Source: Hyphomonas polymorpha PS728
GTDB taxonomy: Bacteria; Pseudomonadota; Alphaproteobacteria; Caulobacterales; Hyphomonadaceae
Direction: 5' to 3'
Assembly: GCF_000685315.1 (NCBI RefSeq)
Contig: NZ_ARYM01000028.1
Span: 1-40,143, forward strand
DNA: 40,143 nucleotides
Shown here: positions 1 through 7,741 of the stretch, piece by piece
How the letters are laid out: every line of letters begins with the position of its first letter
How positions within the stretch are numbered: position 1 is the first letter of the stretch
Notes under the pieces: model-generated
The model's database searches: none
Told to the model about the DNA's origin: nothing
What the model saw: only the letters and a program-made list of their open reading frames with translations
Program-made: the position numbers and the translations under genes

Positions 1-956
1 ATCTGGCCCGATCCGCCGAGGATGGGCCCCTGGATGACCGGCGCGGTGAGCACCTTGCCGTCCAGCACAATGGCAAAGGGCTTGCCCACATTCTGTTTGG
101 TGATGTCCGCAAACTGCTTGGTGCCTACAGCGTCGAAGCGGAAGGTGACAATCGGCTGGTTGGTCTGCTGGTCGAAGCCGGAACGGGCGTCCGACAGGCG
201 TTCCCCGCTGAGGGCCACCCGGTCATAGACCGGCATTGGCTGACCGGTCTTGGCATCCGGCAGCAGGCTGACCCCTTCGGGTGGGGGCGCGCCATAGGTT
301 TCCGGCGCCACCATATGGAACGACATCTGAGCGGTGGAACCGAGCAGTTCGCGCAAGCGCGTCGGGTCTTGAAGACCGGGCAGCTGAACGAGGATTCGAT
401 CTGTCCCCACGCGCTGGATCGTCGGCTCGGCCACGCCCACCTGGTCCACCCGCTGGCGGACAATCTCGACACTCTGGCCGATTGCCTGGTTGATCCGGTC
501 TGCCGTACCGGCTTCCGACAGAGACAACGTGATGAGATCGCCGCCCGGCTGGATCACAATGTCCGGCACCGAGCCTTTGAGCCCCACCTGCTGAACCTGG
601 GTCACCTGCTCGCGCAGCCGGGCGAGAATGCGCGCGCGACCATCGGGGTCGGTAATCCGAACGGTCACGGTATCGCCCTCTACCTGAACCTTACCGCGCA
701 CGGCTTCGGTGCTCATCAAGGTGCGCGTTTCGGCGGCGAGAGATTTCAGCCGGTCCGCCCGCAGCGCGGGGGCGTCCACTTCCAGAACAAGGTGGGAGCC
801 CCCACGTAGGTCCAGCCCCAGCGTGATCTGCTTCTTGGGAAGCCAGTCCGGCATCGCCGCGATCTGCTGAGGGGACAACACGTTCGGCAGGGCCGCGAGC
901 AGCCCGATAATGATGATGAGAATATAAGTGACCAGGGCGGTTCGGCTGGTGCGCAT
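1..956 (-). CDS. secD: Protein translocase subunit SecD, N-terminal part (runs off the left edge)
   Basis: SecD works with SecF at the Sec translocon and uses the proton motive force to help pull exported proteins across the inner membrane. The reading frame is open from ATG at 956 to the window edge (about 318 residues; the family is usually 500-600). It begins with one hydrophobic segment (residues about 8-25). The conserved SecD D1 motif LGLDLRGGSHLVLEVD follows near residues 47-62, and then the P1 periplasmic region with VEIVRQRVDQVGVAEPTIQRVGTDRI-type sequence, of which IVRQRVDQVGVAEP is the diagnostic part. The C-terminal five-helix membrane domain lies outside the window. SecF would be expected further left on the same strand. 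No yajC is seen upstream, which is a little unusual because yajC often precedes secD. The identification rests on motifs and is firm; only the truncation by the window limits it. Confidence 0.95.
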   Translation of the reverse strand, partial: MRTSRTALVTYILIIIIGLLAALPNVLSPQQIAAMPDWLPKKQITLGLDLRGGSHLVLEVDAPALRADRLKSLAAETRTLMSTEAVRGKVQVEGDTVTVRITDPDGRARILARLREQVTQVQQVGLKGSVPDIVIQPGGDLITLSLSEAGTADRINQAIGQSVEIVRQRVDQVGVAEPTIQRVGTDRILVQLPGLQDPTRLRELLGSTAQMSFHMVAPETYGAPPPEGVSLLPDAKTGQPMPVYDRVALSGERLSDARSGFDQQTNQPIVTFRFDAVGTKQFADITKQNVGKPFAIVLDGKVLTAPVIQGPILGGSGQ

Positions 957-1256
957 GCTGAATTCCTTCGGGTGCCTGAAACCGGAGGCCATCGAGCATG
1001 GCGGCCGGTGATGGCGCCGGGCGGACAGAAAGGTCCGCAGACGGCGCGACGGGGCTGCAGTTCATCCGATGGTTGGCCGGGACGAAGATCCACGCAGGCT
1101 CAGAGACAGCTGGAGAAGCAGCGCCTCTGACAGGGGTACGAGCATGAGGAGTCTGATCTCCGCCCCGGCCTGGGATCTGCCTCGGAGGGAGGCAAGGCAG
1201 ATCACAACTGATCGGGATGAGCGGCAGGCTGCGCTACAGGCGCAGCGATCCGTACA
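957..1256. other. Intergenic stretch upstream of secD
   Basis: About 300 bases between secD and the small anchored protein. I see no convincing gene: the short frames here are only antisense or overlapping shadows. The one visible structure is an inverted repeat, GATCTGCC at 1174-1181 and GGCAGATC at 1196-1203. It could be a terminator-like hairpin for the upstream leftward gene, but there is no T tract. The secD promoter should lie here, but I cannot pick out a convincing -35/-10 pair. Confidence 0.4.
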
Positions 1257-1643
1257 TCAGGCCGGAACGGGAGGCGCGCGAGGCGCCGAAAAACGGGTGG
1301 AAAGATGCGGCGCAGCGTCAGCGCTGCGCGGCGGATCAGGCAGGGACCCGTGAGCCGCCGGCGGGAAGGAATAGCCCTCGAACACCGCAAACACGGCCTG
1401 GGGCATATCATCGCCGTCAGACGGCATCACCTGCAGGCGAAGGCGCCCATCACGGTCTGCCTTCGGCAGAACAGCGTGGGCAATCTCTGCCGATCCCTTG
1501 CCGGCTTCTGTAACAGACAGAACAGGTTGCGTTGCCATATTGCCGGACGAAATCGCCACAGCGGCAAGCATCATGAGCCCAAGCACTGCAATCAGCAGTC
1601 CTCTGGGGTGCAGGTGTCCGGTGCGGGTCAATCTGCGGCTCAT
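1257..1643 (-). CDS. Small membrane-anchored hypothetical protein (possibly DUF2946-like)
   Basis: A 128-residue frame that starts with a basic stretch (MSRRLTRTGHLHPRG) and one strong hydrophobic segment at residues about 15-33, as in a signal anchor or uncleaved signal peptide. The rest is polar and the C-terminus is rich in proline and arginine, ending SAPRAPPVPA. Small exported proteins with an N-terminal hydrophobic segment and an R-x-R-x-PP-like tail are seen in the DUF2946 family, but the usual His/Cys-rich middle is absent, so this is only a suggestion. It lies 300 bases upstream of secD on the same strand and is divergent from the ketosynthase cluster, sharing a 235-base control region with it. 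It could also be a spurious frame; codon use is compatible with a real gene but not decisive. Confidence 0.4.
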   Translation of the reverse strand: MSRRLTRTGHLHPRGLLIAVLGLMMLAAVAISSGNMATQPVLSVTEAGKGSAEIAHAVLPKADRDGRLRLQVMPSDGDDMPQAVFAVFEGYSFPPAAHGSLPDPPRSADAAPHLSTRFSAPRAPPVPA

Positions 1644-1810
1644 TGAGCCTACTTAGACATTGTGCCGCGACTGCGCCATAGAAAAACGTCAGCCTGGGGA
1701 TTGGATTCGCCCCACGCCTTTTTCCTGGGCCTGTCATGAAACGCCTGCCGCTCTTTCCCCTCCCAGAAGCTGAACCTTCCTCACAAAACCGCCCGGTCGA
1801 ACAAAGCCAC

Positions 1811-1850
1811 TTGACGCGCCAATCCATAGTGAGTAAATACTCACTTATAA
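1811..1850 (+). promoter_or_regulatory. Promoter with overlapping TetR-type operator upstream of the ketosynthase cluster
   Basis: A -35 box TTGACG (1811-1816) and a -10-like TAAATA (1834-1839) are separated by exactly 17 bases, and the putative transcript start falls about 30 bases before the ATG at 1879. The palindrome AGTGAGTA-AA-TACTCACT (1828-1845, 8-base perfect arms) covers the -10 box. Palindromes of this GAGTA-N2-TACTC style are typical of TetR-family operators, so repression by a TetR protein is likely. No TetR gene is adjacent; the nearest, at 26790-27431, is far away and no copy of this palindrome was seen beside it. Confidence 0.6.
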
Positions 1851-1878
1851 ATATAAACGAGACTGACAGAGACCTGCC

Positions 1879-2874
1879 ATGCTGAACACAGCCCTTCTTG
1901 GCACAGGCGCCCGCGCCGGAGGTAAACATCTCCTCTCGGCAGAGATCGACACGCGCCTCGGCAAGCCCACCGGCTGGTTGGAGGGCGCGAGCGGCGTTGT
2001 CTGCCGGCCCGTGCTGGCAGACGGTGAAACCCAGGAGAGCCTCGCCCTCGCCGCCGCGCAGCAGGCGCTGGCCGAGGCAAATCTTGATGCGGCAGACATC
2101 GACCTTCTGCTCTTTGCCTCTGCAGTCGGCCGCCAGCCCATCCCCTCAACCGCCACGCTGTTAAAGCGGGAGTTGGGCCTGACGCACTGCGCATCCCCGG
2201 CTTATGACGTGAACGCCACCTGCCTCAGCGCGGTGGCCGCGATGGAGGTCGCCGCGCTCTATATCGGCGCAGGCCGGGCCCGGCATGTGCTGATCGTTGC
2301 CAGCGAGATTGCCACCCGCGCTCTGCCGTGGACGGATGATCCAGCCACAGCCGCCCTGTTCGGCGATGGCGCCGCAGCCATTGTGCTCGGCCCGCCCCAG
2401 TCAACCGGCCTTCATCTCCGCGAAGTTGCCATCGAAACCTGGGCGGAGGGCTATGACTATTGCGCCCTGCCTGCGGGCGGCACGCGGTATGACTTCCACA
2501 CCAACCGAGCCGCCTTCGAGGAAAACGCCTTCTTCCGCATGGATGGCCACGCCCTGTTCAAACTGACGCGGACCCGCCTGCCGGATTTCATTGACCGCTT
2601 GCTCGCCCGCACAGGCTGGCGCCAGGAGGATGTGGATCTCGTCATTCCCCACCAGGCCAGCCCGCTGGCGCTGGAGCATATGGTGCGCAAATGCGGCTTT
2701 GCACGGGATCGTGTGGTCGCTACCGTCAAGCAGACCGGAAACCTTGTTGCCGCCTCCATACCGATGACCCTCGACACCGCTCGCCGCGAAGGCCGAATCC
2801 CCTCCGGCAGCAAGGTTCTGCTGATCGGCACATCTGCTGGCGTATCCATCGGAGGCGCAACACTGGAAGGATGA
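1879..2874 (+). CDS. Ketosynthase III (FabH/OleA-like 3-oxoacyl synthase)
   Basis: Predicted to carry out a decarboxylative or non-decarboxylative Claisen condensation of acyl thioesters in the cytoplasm. The 331-residue length fits the KAS III family. The catalytic triad is visible: Cys115 in VNATCLSAVAAMEVA, His258 in VIPHQAS and Asn288 in KQTGNLVAASIP. The FGDGAAAIVL motif near 161-170 is also typical. The nucleophile context (ATCLSA rather than the housekeeping FabH AACSGF) and the operon partners suggest a secondary-metabolism or lipid-specific enzyme, not primary fatty-acid synthesis. It is the first gene of a five-gene operon. Its TGA (2872-2874) overlaps the next ATG, which implies translational coupling. 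Transcription probably starts just upstream under a TetR-type operator. Whether it makes an OleA-like beta-keto acid or a FabH-like beta-ketoacyl-ACP cannot be told from sequence. Confidence 0.9.
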   Translation: MLNTALLGTGARAGGKHLLSAEIDTRLGKPTGWLEGASGVVCRPVLADGETQESLALAAAQQALAEANLDAADIDLLLFASAVGRQPIPSTATLLKRELGLTHCASPAYDVNATCLSAVAAMEVAALYIGAGRARHVLIVASEIATRALPWTDDPATAALFGDGAAAIVLGPPQSTGLHLREVAIETWAEGYDYCALPAGGTRYDFHTNRAAFEENAFFRMDGHALFKLTRTRLPDFIDRLLARTGWRQEDVDLVIPHQASPLALEHMVRKCGFARDRVVATVKQTGNLVAASIPMTLDTARREGRIPSGSKVLLIGTSAGVSIGGATLEG

Positions 2875-3839
2875 GCGGGATCCTCATCACCGGCGCCACG
2901 GGGTTTCTCGGCGGCGCGATTGCCCGCCGCCTGTTGCAGGAAGGCGAGCGCGTCGTCGCGCTTGGCCGCGACCGCGCAAAGCTCGCGGCACTGGAAAGGC
3001 TGGGCGCAGAGATTTGCTTACTTGATCTTGCCTCAGATGATCCGCTCTCGGCGCTTCGCGCAGACGGCCTCATCCACTGCGCCGCGCTTTCCTCGCCCTG
3101 GGGCACGCGTATTGCTTTCGAGCAAGCCAACATCACCGGAACGCGCCGCGCCATTCTGCTGGCCCAGCAGGCCGGGGTCTGCCGCTTTATTCATATCTCC
3201 TCGCCGAGCATCTATTTTCGCTTTACCGATCAGGACAGCGTGACTGAAGACGCGCCCTTGCCGCCCCCCGTCAACGCCTATGCCGCCACCAAAGCGGCGA
3301 GCGAAACACTGGTCCTGACGGCGCCGGAGCTTTCCCCGGTCATCCTGCGCCCGCGCGGGCTTTACGGCCCAGGCGACACCGCCCTCTTGCCCCGCCTGCT
3401 GCGCGCAGCTGCCAGCCGCCCCCTGCCTCTGATGCGCGGGGGCATGGCAGCAACCGACCTGACCTACATCGATGACGTGGCCGACGCTGCTATCATCGCC
3501 CTGCGCGCGCCGGCCGCGCCCTCTCGCATCTACAACGTATCCGGCGGAGAGGCCCTCTCCATCCGTAATGTTGCCGAACGGGCGGGGGCGATGGCAGGCA
3601 TTTCCGTCCGCTGGCGGAATATGCCCTGGCCGCTCGTGCTGGCTGCCGCGCGCACCAGCGAAACGCTCTGCAACGCTCTGCCCGGCAGGCCTGAACCCCC
3701 GGTGACCGCGTACAGCGCGGGCCTCTTCGCCTTTCGGCAGACGCTCAGCCTTGAGCGTATCACCCGGGAACTAGGCTGGCGCCCGCGAGTTTCCTTTGAC
3801 GAAGGCGTAGCCCGAACTTTCCGGAAGGTATCCCCATGA
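2871..3839 (+). CDS. NAD-dependent epimerase/dehydratase or 3-beta-HSD-like reductase (extended SDR)
   Basis: A 322-residue extended short-chain dehydrogenase. The N-terminus MSGILITGATGFLGGAIARR is the Rossmann nucleotide-binding motif (GxxGxxG). The catalytic residues are present as ISSPSIYF (Ser) and NAYAATKAASE (Tyr-x3-Lys), followed by LRPRGLYGPGD. I chose ATG 2871 because it overlaps the ketosynthase stop as ATGA and puts the Rossmann motif directly at the start; an upstream in-frame extension would run deep into the previous gene. The closest functional comparison is OleD, which reduces a 2-alkyl-3-keto acid to the hydroxy acid, but sugar epimerases and 3-beta-hydroxysteroid dehydrogenases share this fold. 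Position after a ketosynthase favours reduction of its beta-keto product. Family assignment is firm; the substrate is inference. Confidence 0.9.
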   Translation: MSGILITGATGFLGGAIARRLLQEGERVVALGRDRAKLAALERLGAEICLLDLASDDPLSALRADGLIHCAALSSPWGTRIAFEQANITGTRRAILLAQQAGVCRFIHISSPSIYFRFTDQDSVTEDAPLPPPVNAYAATKAASETLVLTAPELSPVILRPRGLYGPGDTALLPRLLRAAASRPLPLMRGGMAATDLTYIDDVADAAIIALRAPAAPSRIYNVSGGEALSIRNVAERAGAMAGISVRWRNMPWPLVLAAARTSETLCNALPGRPEPPVTAYSAGLFAFRQTLSLERITRELGWRPRVSFDEGVARTFRKVSP

Positions 3840-4612
3840 TTATACCGGAATTCCCCAACAGCGCCTTCGTTACAGCGCCGGAGAGGCTGGTCCTTAAAGG
3901 CGGTGGCTGGCGGCGGCTGCGCATCCCGGTGCGTTATGGCCGCTTTGACCATCGCATTTTCGGGCGGTGCCTGATCGACACCGGCTATTCCCCGCGCGTC
4001 ACCACCGGCAGGCGCAGCGCGCCCCTGTGGCTGTATTCGAAAATCCTCGCTCCGAAACTGACAGACCGCGCTCTCCCCGGCGCCGATCCTGCCATCAATG
4101 TCATCCTCCTTTCCCATCTCCATGCCGATCATGTCAGCGCCCTGAGGGATTATCCCGAAGCGCGCATTTTCGCCGATGGCGCAGCGCTCGACCATTTCCT
4201 TTCCAAAAGCTGGATCGGACGCACGCACAAGGGATGTTTCCGCGAACTCCTGCCGGACGGCCTTCAGGAAAAAGTGCTCCGCTTCGAAACCCTTCCGCGC
4301 CAGGAAGCGTCCATGGGACTTGGCGAAGCAGCAGATATTTTTGGCGATGGCAGCGTGCTGGCCGTTCCCCTGCCCGGTCATATGCGCGGCCATACCGGCT
4401 TCCTCTTCAGCAACCCTGTCGCGCCCATCCTCTATGCCGCCGACGCAGACTGGCTTGCCCGGGCCATTCTGGAAGACCGCTCCCCGAGCTATCCTGCCCG
4501 CCTGATCCTCGATGACCCGGCAGAGGCAGCGCGGACGGCAACCCGTATACGGAACTTTGTGTCCCTCGGCGGCAGACTTGTTCTCTGTCACGACCCGGAG
4601 GCGCCGGAATGA
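3836..4612 (+). CDS. Metallo-beta-lactamase-fold hydrolase
   Basis: A 258-residue binuclear metal hydrolase of the MBL fold. Metal ligands are all visible: HLHADH at residues 94-99, PGHMRGHTG with His near 182-186, an Asp in YAADADW near 201-206, and a C-terminal His in CHDPE (His252). The arrangement is close to the lactonase/AttM-like and glyoxalase II-like branches, which cleave lactones or thioesters. There is no signal peptide, so it is cytoplasmic. The ATG at 3836 overlaps the previous TGA as ATGA, and its own end overlaps the next gene in the same way. In this operon it could act as a thioesterase releasing an acyl product, or open a lactone made by the adenylate-forming neighbour. It has no close counterpart in the standard ole cluster, where OleB is an alpha/beta hydrolase. 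Confidence 0.9.
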   Translation: MIIPEFPNSAFVTAPERLVLKGGGWRRLRIPVRYGRFDHRIFGRCLIDTGYSPRVTTGRRSAPLWLYSKILAPKLTDRALPGADPAINVILLSHLHADHVSALRDYPEARIFADGAALDHFLSKSWIGRTHKGCFRELLPDGLQEKVLRFETLPRQEASMGLGEAADIFGDGSVLAVPLPGHMRGHTGFLFSNPVAPILYAADADWLARAILEDRSPSYPARLILDDPAEAARTATRIRNFVSLGGRLVLCHDPEAPE

Positions 4613-5874
4613 AGCCCGCTGCCGCCTTTTTCACGCTGGCCGCCTTCCTTGAAGCACGCCGCCGGCAGATGCTGTATCAGGATCGCGAAGGCCTCTTGCG
4701 CGCGCAAGAGCGCCGCCTTTATTCCTTTCTGCGCCGCAAGGCCGGCAGAGTGCCCGCCTTCGAAGACCTCCGGGGGCGTTTCCTGCAGGACTGGCCGATT
4801 ATGGACAAGGCCGCGCTGATGGCAGATTTCGCCAGCTATAACCGCCTCGGGCTCACCGCGGCCGAAGGCTGGGCGCATCTGGAAGCGGGCACATCCCCCG
4901 AAGGCTACGCCATAGGCGCCAGCACTGGGACATCGGGCAATCGCGGGCTCTATATCGTGTCAGAACGCGAGCGCTATCGCTGGCTCGGCACAATCCTCTC
5001 GCGCGCACTCCCGGACTTCCTCTCGTGCCGCCACCGCGTGGCAATCGTCCTGCCTGCCAACAGCCGCCTCTATGACGCGGCCAATGAAAGCGGTCGTTTG
5101 CAATTACGTTTCTTTGATCTTGGCCTTGGCATCGAGGCCCAGTTTTCGCCGCTTACAGAATTTCAGCCTACAGTCATTGTTGGTCCGCCGAAATTCCTGC
5201 GCGCCCTGGCAGAGAGCGACACGCAGATTGCGCCACAGCGCATCTTCTCGGGCGCCGAAGTGCTGGACGAGGAAGACCGCCGCGTCGTCGAGACCCGCTT
5301 CGATCTCATCGTGCGGGAAATCTACATGGCCACAGAGGGCCTGTTCGCTATCGCCTGCCCGCATGGCACGCTGCACCTTCTCGAAGATCAGGTTGCGTTC
5401 GAGTTCCTGCCTCTCGAGGGCAGCGCCAATCTGGTCACGCCCCTGATCACCGATTTCTCCCGCGAGACGCAGGTGATGATCCGCTACCGGATGAATGATG
5501 TCCTGGAATTTGCGCCTATTCCCTGCCCCTGCGGCCTGCCGCACCGGGCTATCCAGCAGGTGCATGGCCGCTGCGATGATATTTTCACCCTGCCCAGCTT
5601 CGGCAGCCCAGTCCGCGTCACTCCGGATGTGATCCGCAATGCCGTGCTGAAAGCTGACAAGCGCATCTCCGATTTCCGGGTTATTCAGACGGGCCAGAAC
5701 ACGGTGCGCCTGGAACTCAAAACCGAAGAAGCCGATTGTCTGCAGACGGCTGCGGCAAGCCTGCGCACCCTGTTCACAGCCTGCGGCGCTGCGCCGGAAA
5801 TAAAGCCGGTTGCCGCTGCGCTGCCCCCCCCCTCTGATCGCAAGCTGCGGCGGGTGCGGGTGGAATTTGCATGA
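4609..5874 (+). CDS. Adenylate-forming enzyme, F390-synthetase/PaaK-like
   Basis: A 421-residue member of the ANL-like branch typified by coenzyme F390 synthetase and phenylacetate-CoA ligase. Visible motifs are a glycine-rich phosphate-binding loop IGASTGTSGNRG (102-113), REIYMATEG (236-244; A5-like), the YRMND ribose-binding motif (293-297), and GRCDDIF (320-326; A8-like hinge). A CPCG pair (306-309) is also present, as in many F390-synthetase-related proteins. Such enzymes activate a carboxylate or hydroxyl-bearing substrate with ATP. In the Ole pathway the ANL enzyme OleC turns a beta-hydroxy acid into a beta-lactone, and a similar activation is plausible here after the ketosynthase and reductase, but this is inference. 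It starts with ATGA overlap at 4609 and ends with ATGA overlap at 5871, so it is coupled on both sides. Confidence 0.85.
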   Translation: MKPAAAFFTLAAFLEARRRQMLYQDREGLLRAQERRLYSFLRRKAGRVPAFEDLRGRFLQDWPIMDKAALMADFASYNRLGLTAAEGWAHLEAGTSPEGYAIGASTGTSGNRGLYIVSERERYRWLGTILSRALPDFLSCRHRVAIVLPANSRLYDAANESGRLQLRFFDLGLGIEAQFSPLTEFQPTVIVGPPKFLRALAESDTQIAPQRIFSGAEVLDEEDRRVVETRFDLIVREIYMATEGLFAIACPHGTLHLLEDQVAFEFLPLEGSANLVTPLITDFSRETQVMIRYRMNDVLEFAPIPCPCGLPHRAIQQVHGRCDDIFTLPSFGSPVRVTPDVIRNAVLKADKRISDFRVIQTGQNTVRLELKTEEADCLQTAAASLRTLFTACGAAPEIKPVAAALPPPSDRKLRRVRVEFA

Positions 5875-7148
5875 AAGTTTCGATCCAGACGTTGGGTAGC
5901 CTGGGCGATGTGATGCCCTACATCACCACCGCGCGCGCCCTTATGGCGGGCGGCGCGGACGTGACGCTGATGGCGCCGCGCGACTATACGGCCACCATCG
6001 CCGCCCATGGCGTGACGCCCGCGCCGCCCCCGGCATTCTCGCTCACCGAATGGAATGTCGAGGCTGAACAGCGCGGCACGCTGACCAATCCGGTAAAATT
6101 TTTCGCCCAGTGGAACGAGATGATCGTGCCCTATGTTGACGACATTACGGCCCACTGCCTGATGGCGGCGGAGAGGGCAGATATTGTTCTGGGCAACAGC
6201 ATCTGCGCGCCCGCGCGTGTTGCCGCCGAGGCCCACGGCATCCCCTACATCCTCAGTGCCCAGCAAACTGCTCTCAGCCCGACCTGGCAGTTGCCCTGCG
6301 CCATGATGTGGCATCCCTGGCATGGCAACTGGATGGCGCCAGTGGCGTATGGCGCAGTGGGCCTGGCCCAGCAGATGATGCTTCAGGCGCTGAAGGGGTA
6401 TCGTCGCTGCCTTGGCCTGCCGGTCATTCCCAAGGGCGGCACAAGCTGGCATCTCGGCCAGCCGCTGCCGCGCATCACCAGCGTCTCTCCCGCCCTCGTG
6501 GCGTCTCCGCCATCGGACTGGAAGGCGAACGATTATCTGATGCCCTACCCCTCCCTGGATATTCAGGGGCCGGAGGTTCTGCCGGCCGCCATGATGGACT
6601 TCCTGCAGGCAGGCGCGGCGCCCATCCATGTCGGCCTCGGCTCCTTCGAGAGCGATGCCGAGCATGAGCAGATATCCCGCCTAATGCGCGCCATCCGGCG
6701 GCTGGGCCTGCGCGCCATCCTCTCCGCCGGCCTCGCAGACAAGCTGCCGACTGACCTCACCGAAGGCCATCTGGTGGCCGGCCCCGTGCCTCATCCAGCG
6801 CTTTTTCCGCTCTGCGCCGGAGTCATCCATCACGGCGGCGCCGGCACGCTGGACACCGCCCTGCGCGCAGGTACGCCCCAACTCATCGTGCCAGACCGGC
6901 TGGACCAGTTCTGGCATGCCGTCCGCCTGCGCGAGATCGGCGTTGCTCCGCCCCATATCACCGGCAAAACGACAGAAGACGAGATGGCAGCCCGGTTGGT
7001 GTCGCTCATCAGTCCAGCAATGACAGCCCGCGCCCGGTCCCTTGCGCCCGCCCTGCGCGCCCGCAACGGGGCGGAGGAACTCGCCGCCTTCACACGCGCC
7101 GAAACAGAGCGTTTCCAACATAATGCGAAATCACGCCCATCAGGATGA
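5871..7148 (+). CDS. Family 1 (MGT/UGT-like) glycosyltransferase
   Basis: A 425-residue GT-B glycosyltransferase. The N-terminal acceptor domain begins KVSIQTLGSLGDVMPYITTARAL, matching the GSxGDVxP pattern of sterol, macrolide and lipid glucosyltransferases. The C-terminal donor-binding domain contains VIHHGGAGTLDTALRAGTPQ (about 318-337), with the HHGGAGT nucleotide-sugar signature and the later DQFWHAVRL. It probably transfers a hexose from an NDP-sugar to a small hydrophobic hydroxyl acceptor. As the last gene of the ATGA-coupled operon it would decorate the product of the ketosynthase, reductase and ligase. Its last 59 bases overlap, tail to tail, the end of dedA on the other strand. Family is clear; donor and acceptor are unknown. 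Confidence 0.88.
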   Translation: MKVSIQTLGSLGDVMPYITTARALMAGGADVTLMAPRDYTATIAAHGVTPAPPPAFSLTEWNVEAEQRGTLTNPVKFFAQWNEMIVPYVDDITAHCLMAAERADIVLGNSICAPARVAAEAHGIPYILSAQQTALSPTWQLPCAMMWHPWHGNWMAPVAYGAVGLAQQMMLQALKGYRRCLGLPVIPKGGTSWHLGQPLPRITSVSPALVASPPSDWKANDYLMPYPSLDIQGPEVLPAAMMDFLQAGAAPIHVGLGSFESDAEHEQISRLMRAIRRLGLRAILSAGLADKLPTDLTEGHLVAGPVPHPALFPLCAGVIHHGGAGTLDTALRAGTPQLIVPDRLDQFWHAVRLREIGVAPPHITGKTTEDEMAARLVSLISPAMTARARSLAPALRARNGAEELAAFTRAETERFQHNAKSRPSG

Positions 7149-7686
7149 ACACCGCCTGCCCGCCGGCCAGCAGCGCCCATTTATGCGCCCGGATATAGGC
7201 CTCGACATCCACGTCCCCTCGCGCCGCGCCCCAGGCGATGAGATAGCCGAGCGCCACGAACATGCCGACGCCCAGCGTCACGCCAATCGCCGACCCCGCC
7301 GCAAAGCGGCGCCAGGCCATGCCCGCGCTGCCGCAAACTGGCGGCATGAACCACGCGACGGGCCCCAGCAGCCGAGAGGCCGCCACCGCCTTGATGCCGT
7401 GCCGGCGCAGCAGTCGCCGCGTCTTGTGCAATACCGCCCGGCGTGACCGGCGCGCCAGCACGAACCGGTGAAACCAGGGGCGCATCTGTCGCCCGATCAG
7501 AAAGCCCGTCTGGTCAGCCGCATACGCCCCCACCAGCACCGCCGCGACGGCCCACAACGCATGTTCAGTGAACAGCAGACCGCCCGCCATCAGGAAGAAG
7601 GCTTCCCCGAACACGAAGAAGCAAAAGCCCAGCGTCGCGTCGAGGAAGGCGCCGAGAAAGAGCGTCAGAAGCAGCGAAACCGACAT
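7090..7686 (-). CDS. DedA-family (SNARE-associated) membrane protein
   Basis: A 198-residue inner-membrane protein with four to five hydrophobic segments (about 3-22, 28-40, 44-60, 130-155 and 170-190). The DedA signature is seen as FVFGEAFFLMAGGLL near the N-terminus, with the conserved acidic residue, followed by a basic loop and SRLLGPVAWFMPPVCG, which replaces the usual F/G-x-R-x3-P-G segment. DedA proteins are thought to move or flip lipid carriers such as undecaprenyl phosphate and phospholipids. The 3' end overlaps the glycosyltransferase gene by 59 bases on the opposite strand. A TGTCC array lies directly upstream (7742-7800), between its start and the tex stop. A functional link to the glycolipid-like cluster is possible from position only. 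Confidence 0.8.
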   Translation of the reverse strand: MSVSLLLTLFLGAFLDATLGFCFFVFGEAFFLMAGGLLFTEHALWAVAAVLVGAYAADQTGFLIGRQMRPWFHRFVLARRSRRAVLHKTRRLLRRHGIKAVAASRLLGPVAWFMPPVCGSAGMAWRRFAAGSAIGVTLGVGMFVALGYLIAWGAARGDVDVEAYIRAHKWALLAGGQAVFILMGVISHYVGNALFRRV

Positions 7687-7741
7687 GGCATTCCCGGCCA
7701 GATGAACGAAGGCCGCCGCGTGGTTCCGCAGCGGCCTTGCC

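Noticed and set aside
1174..1203. Terminator upstream of secD
   Set aside because: The 8-base inverted repeat has a long loop and no T tract, so it is only mentioned within the intergenic entry.
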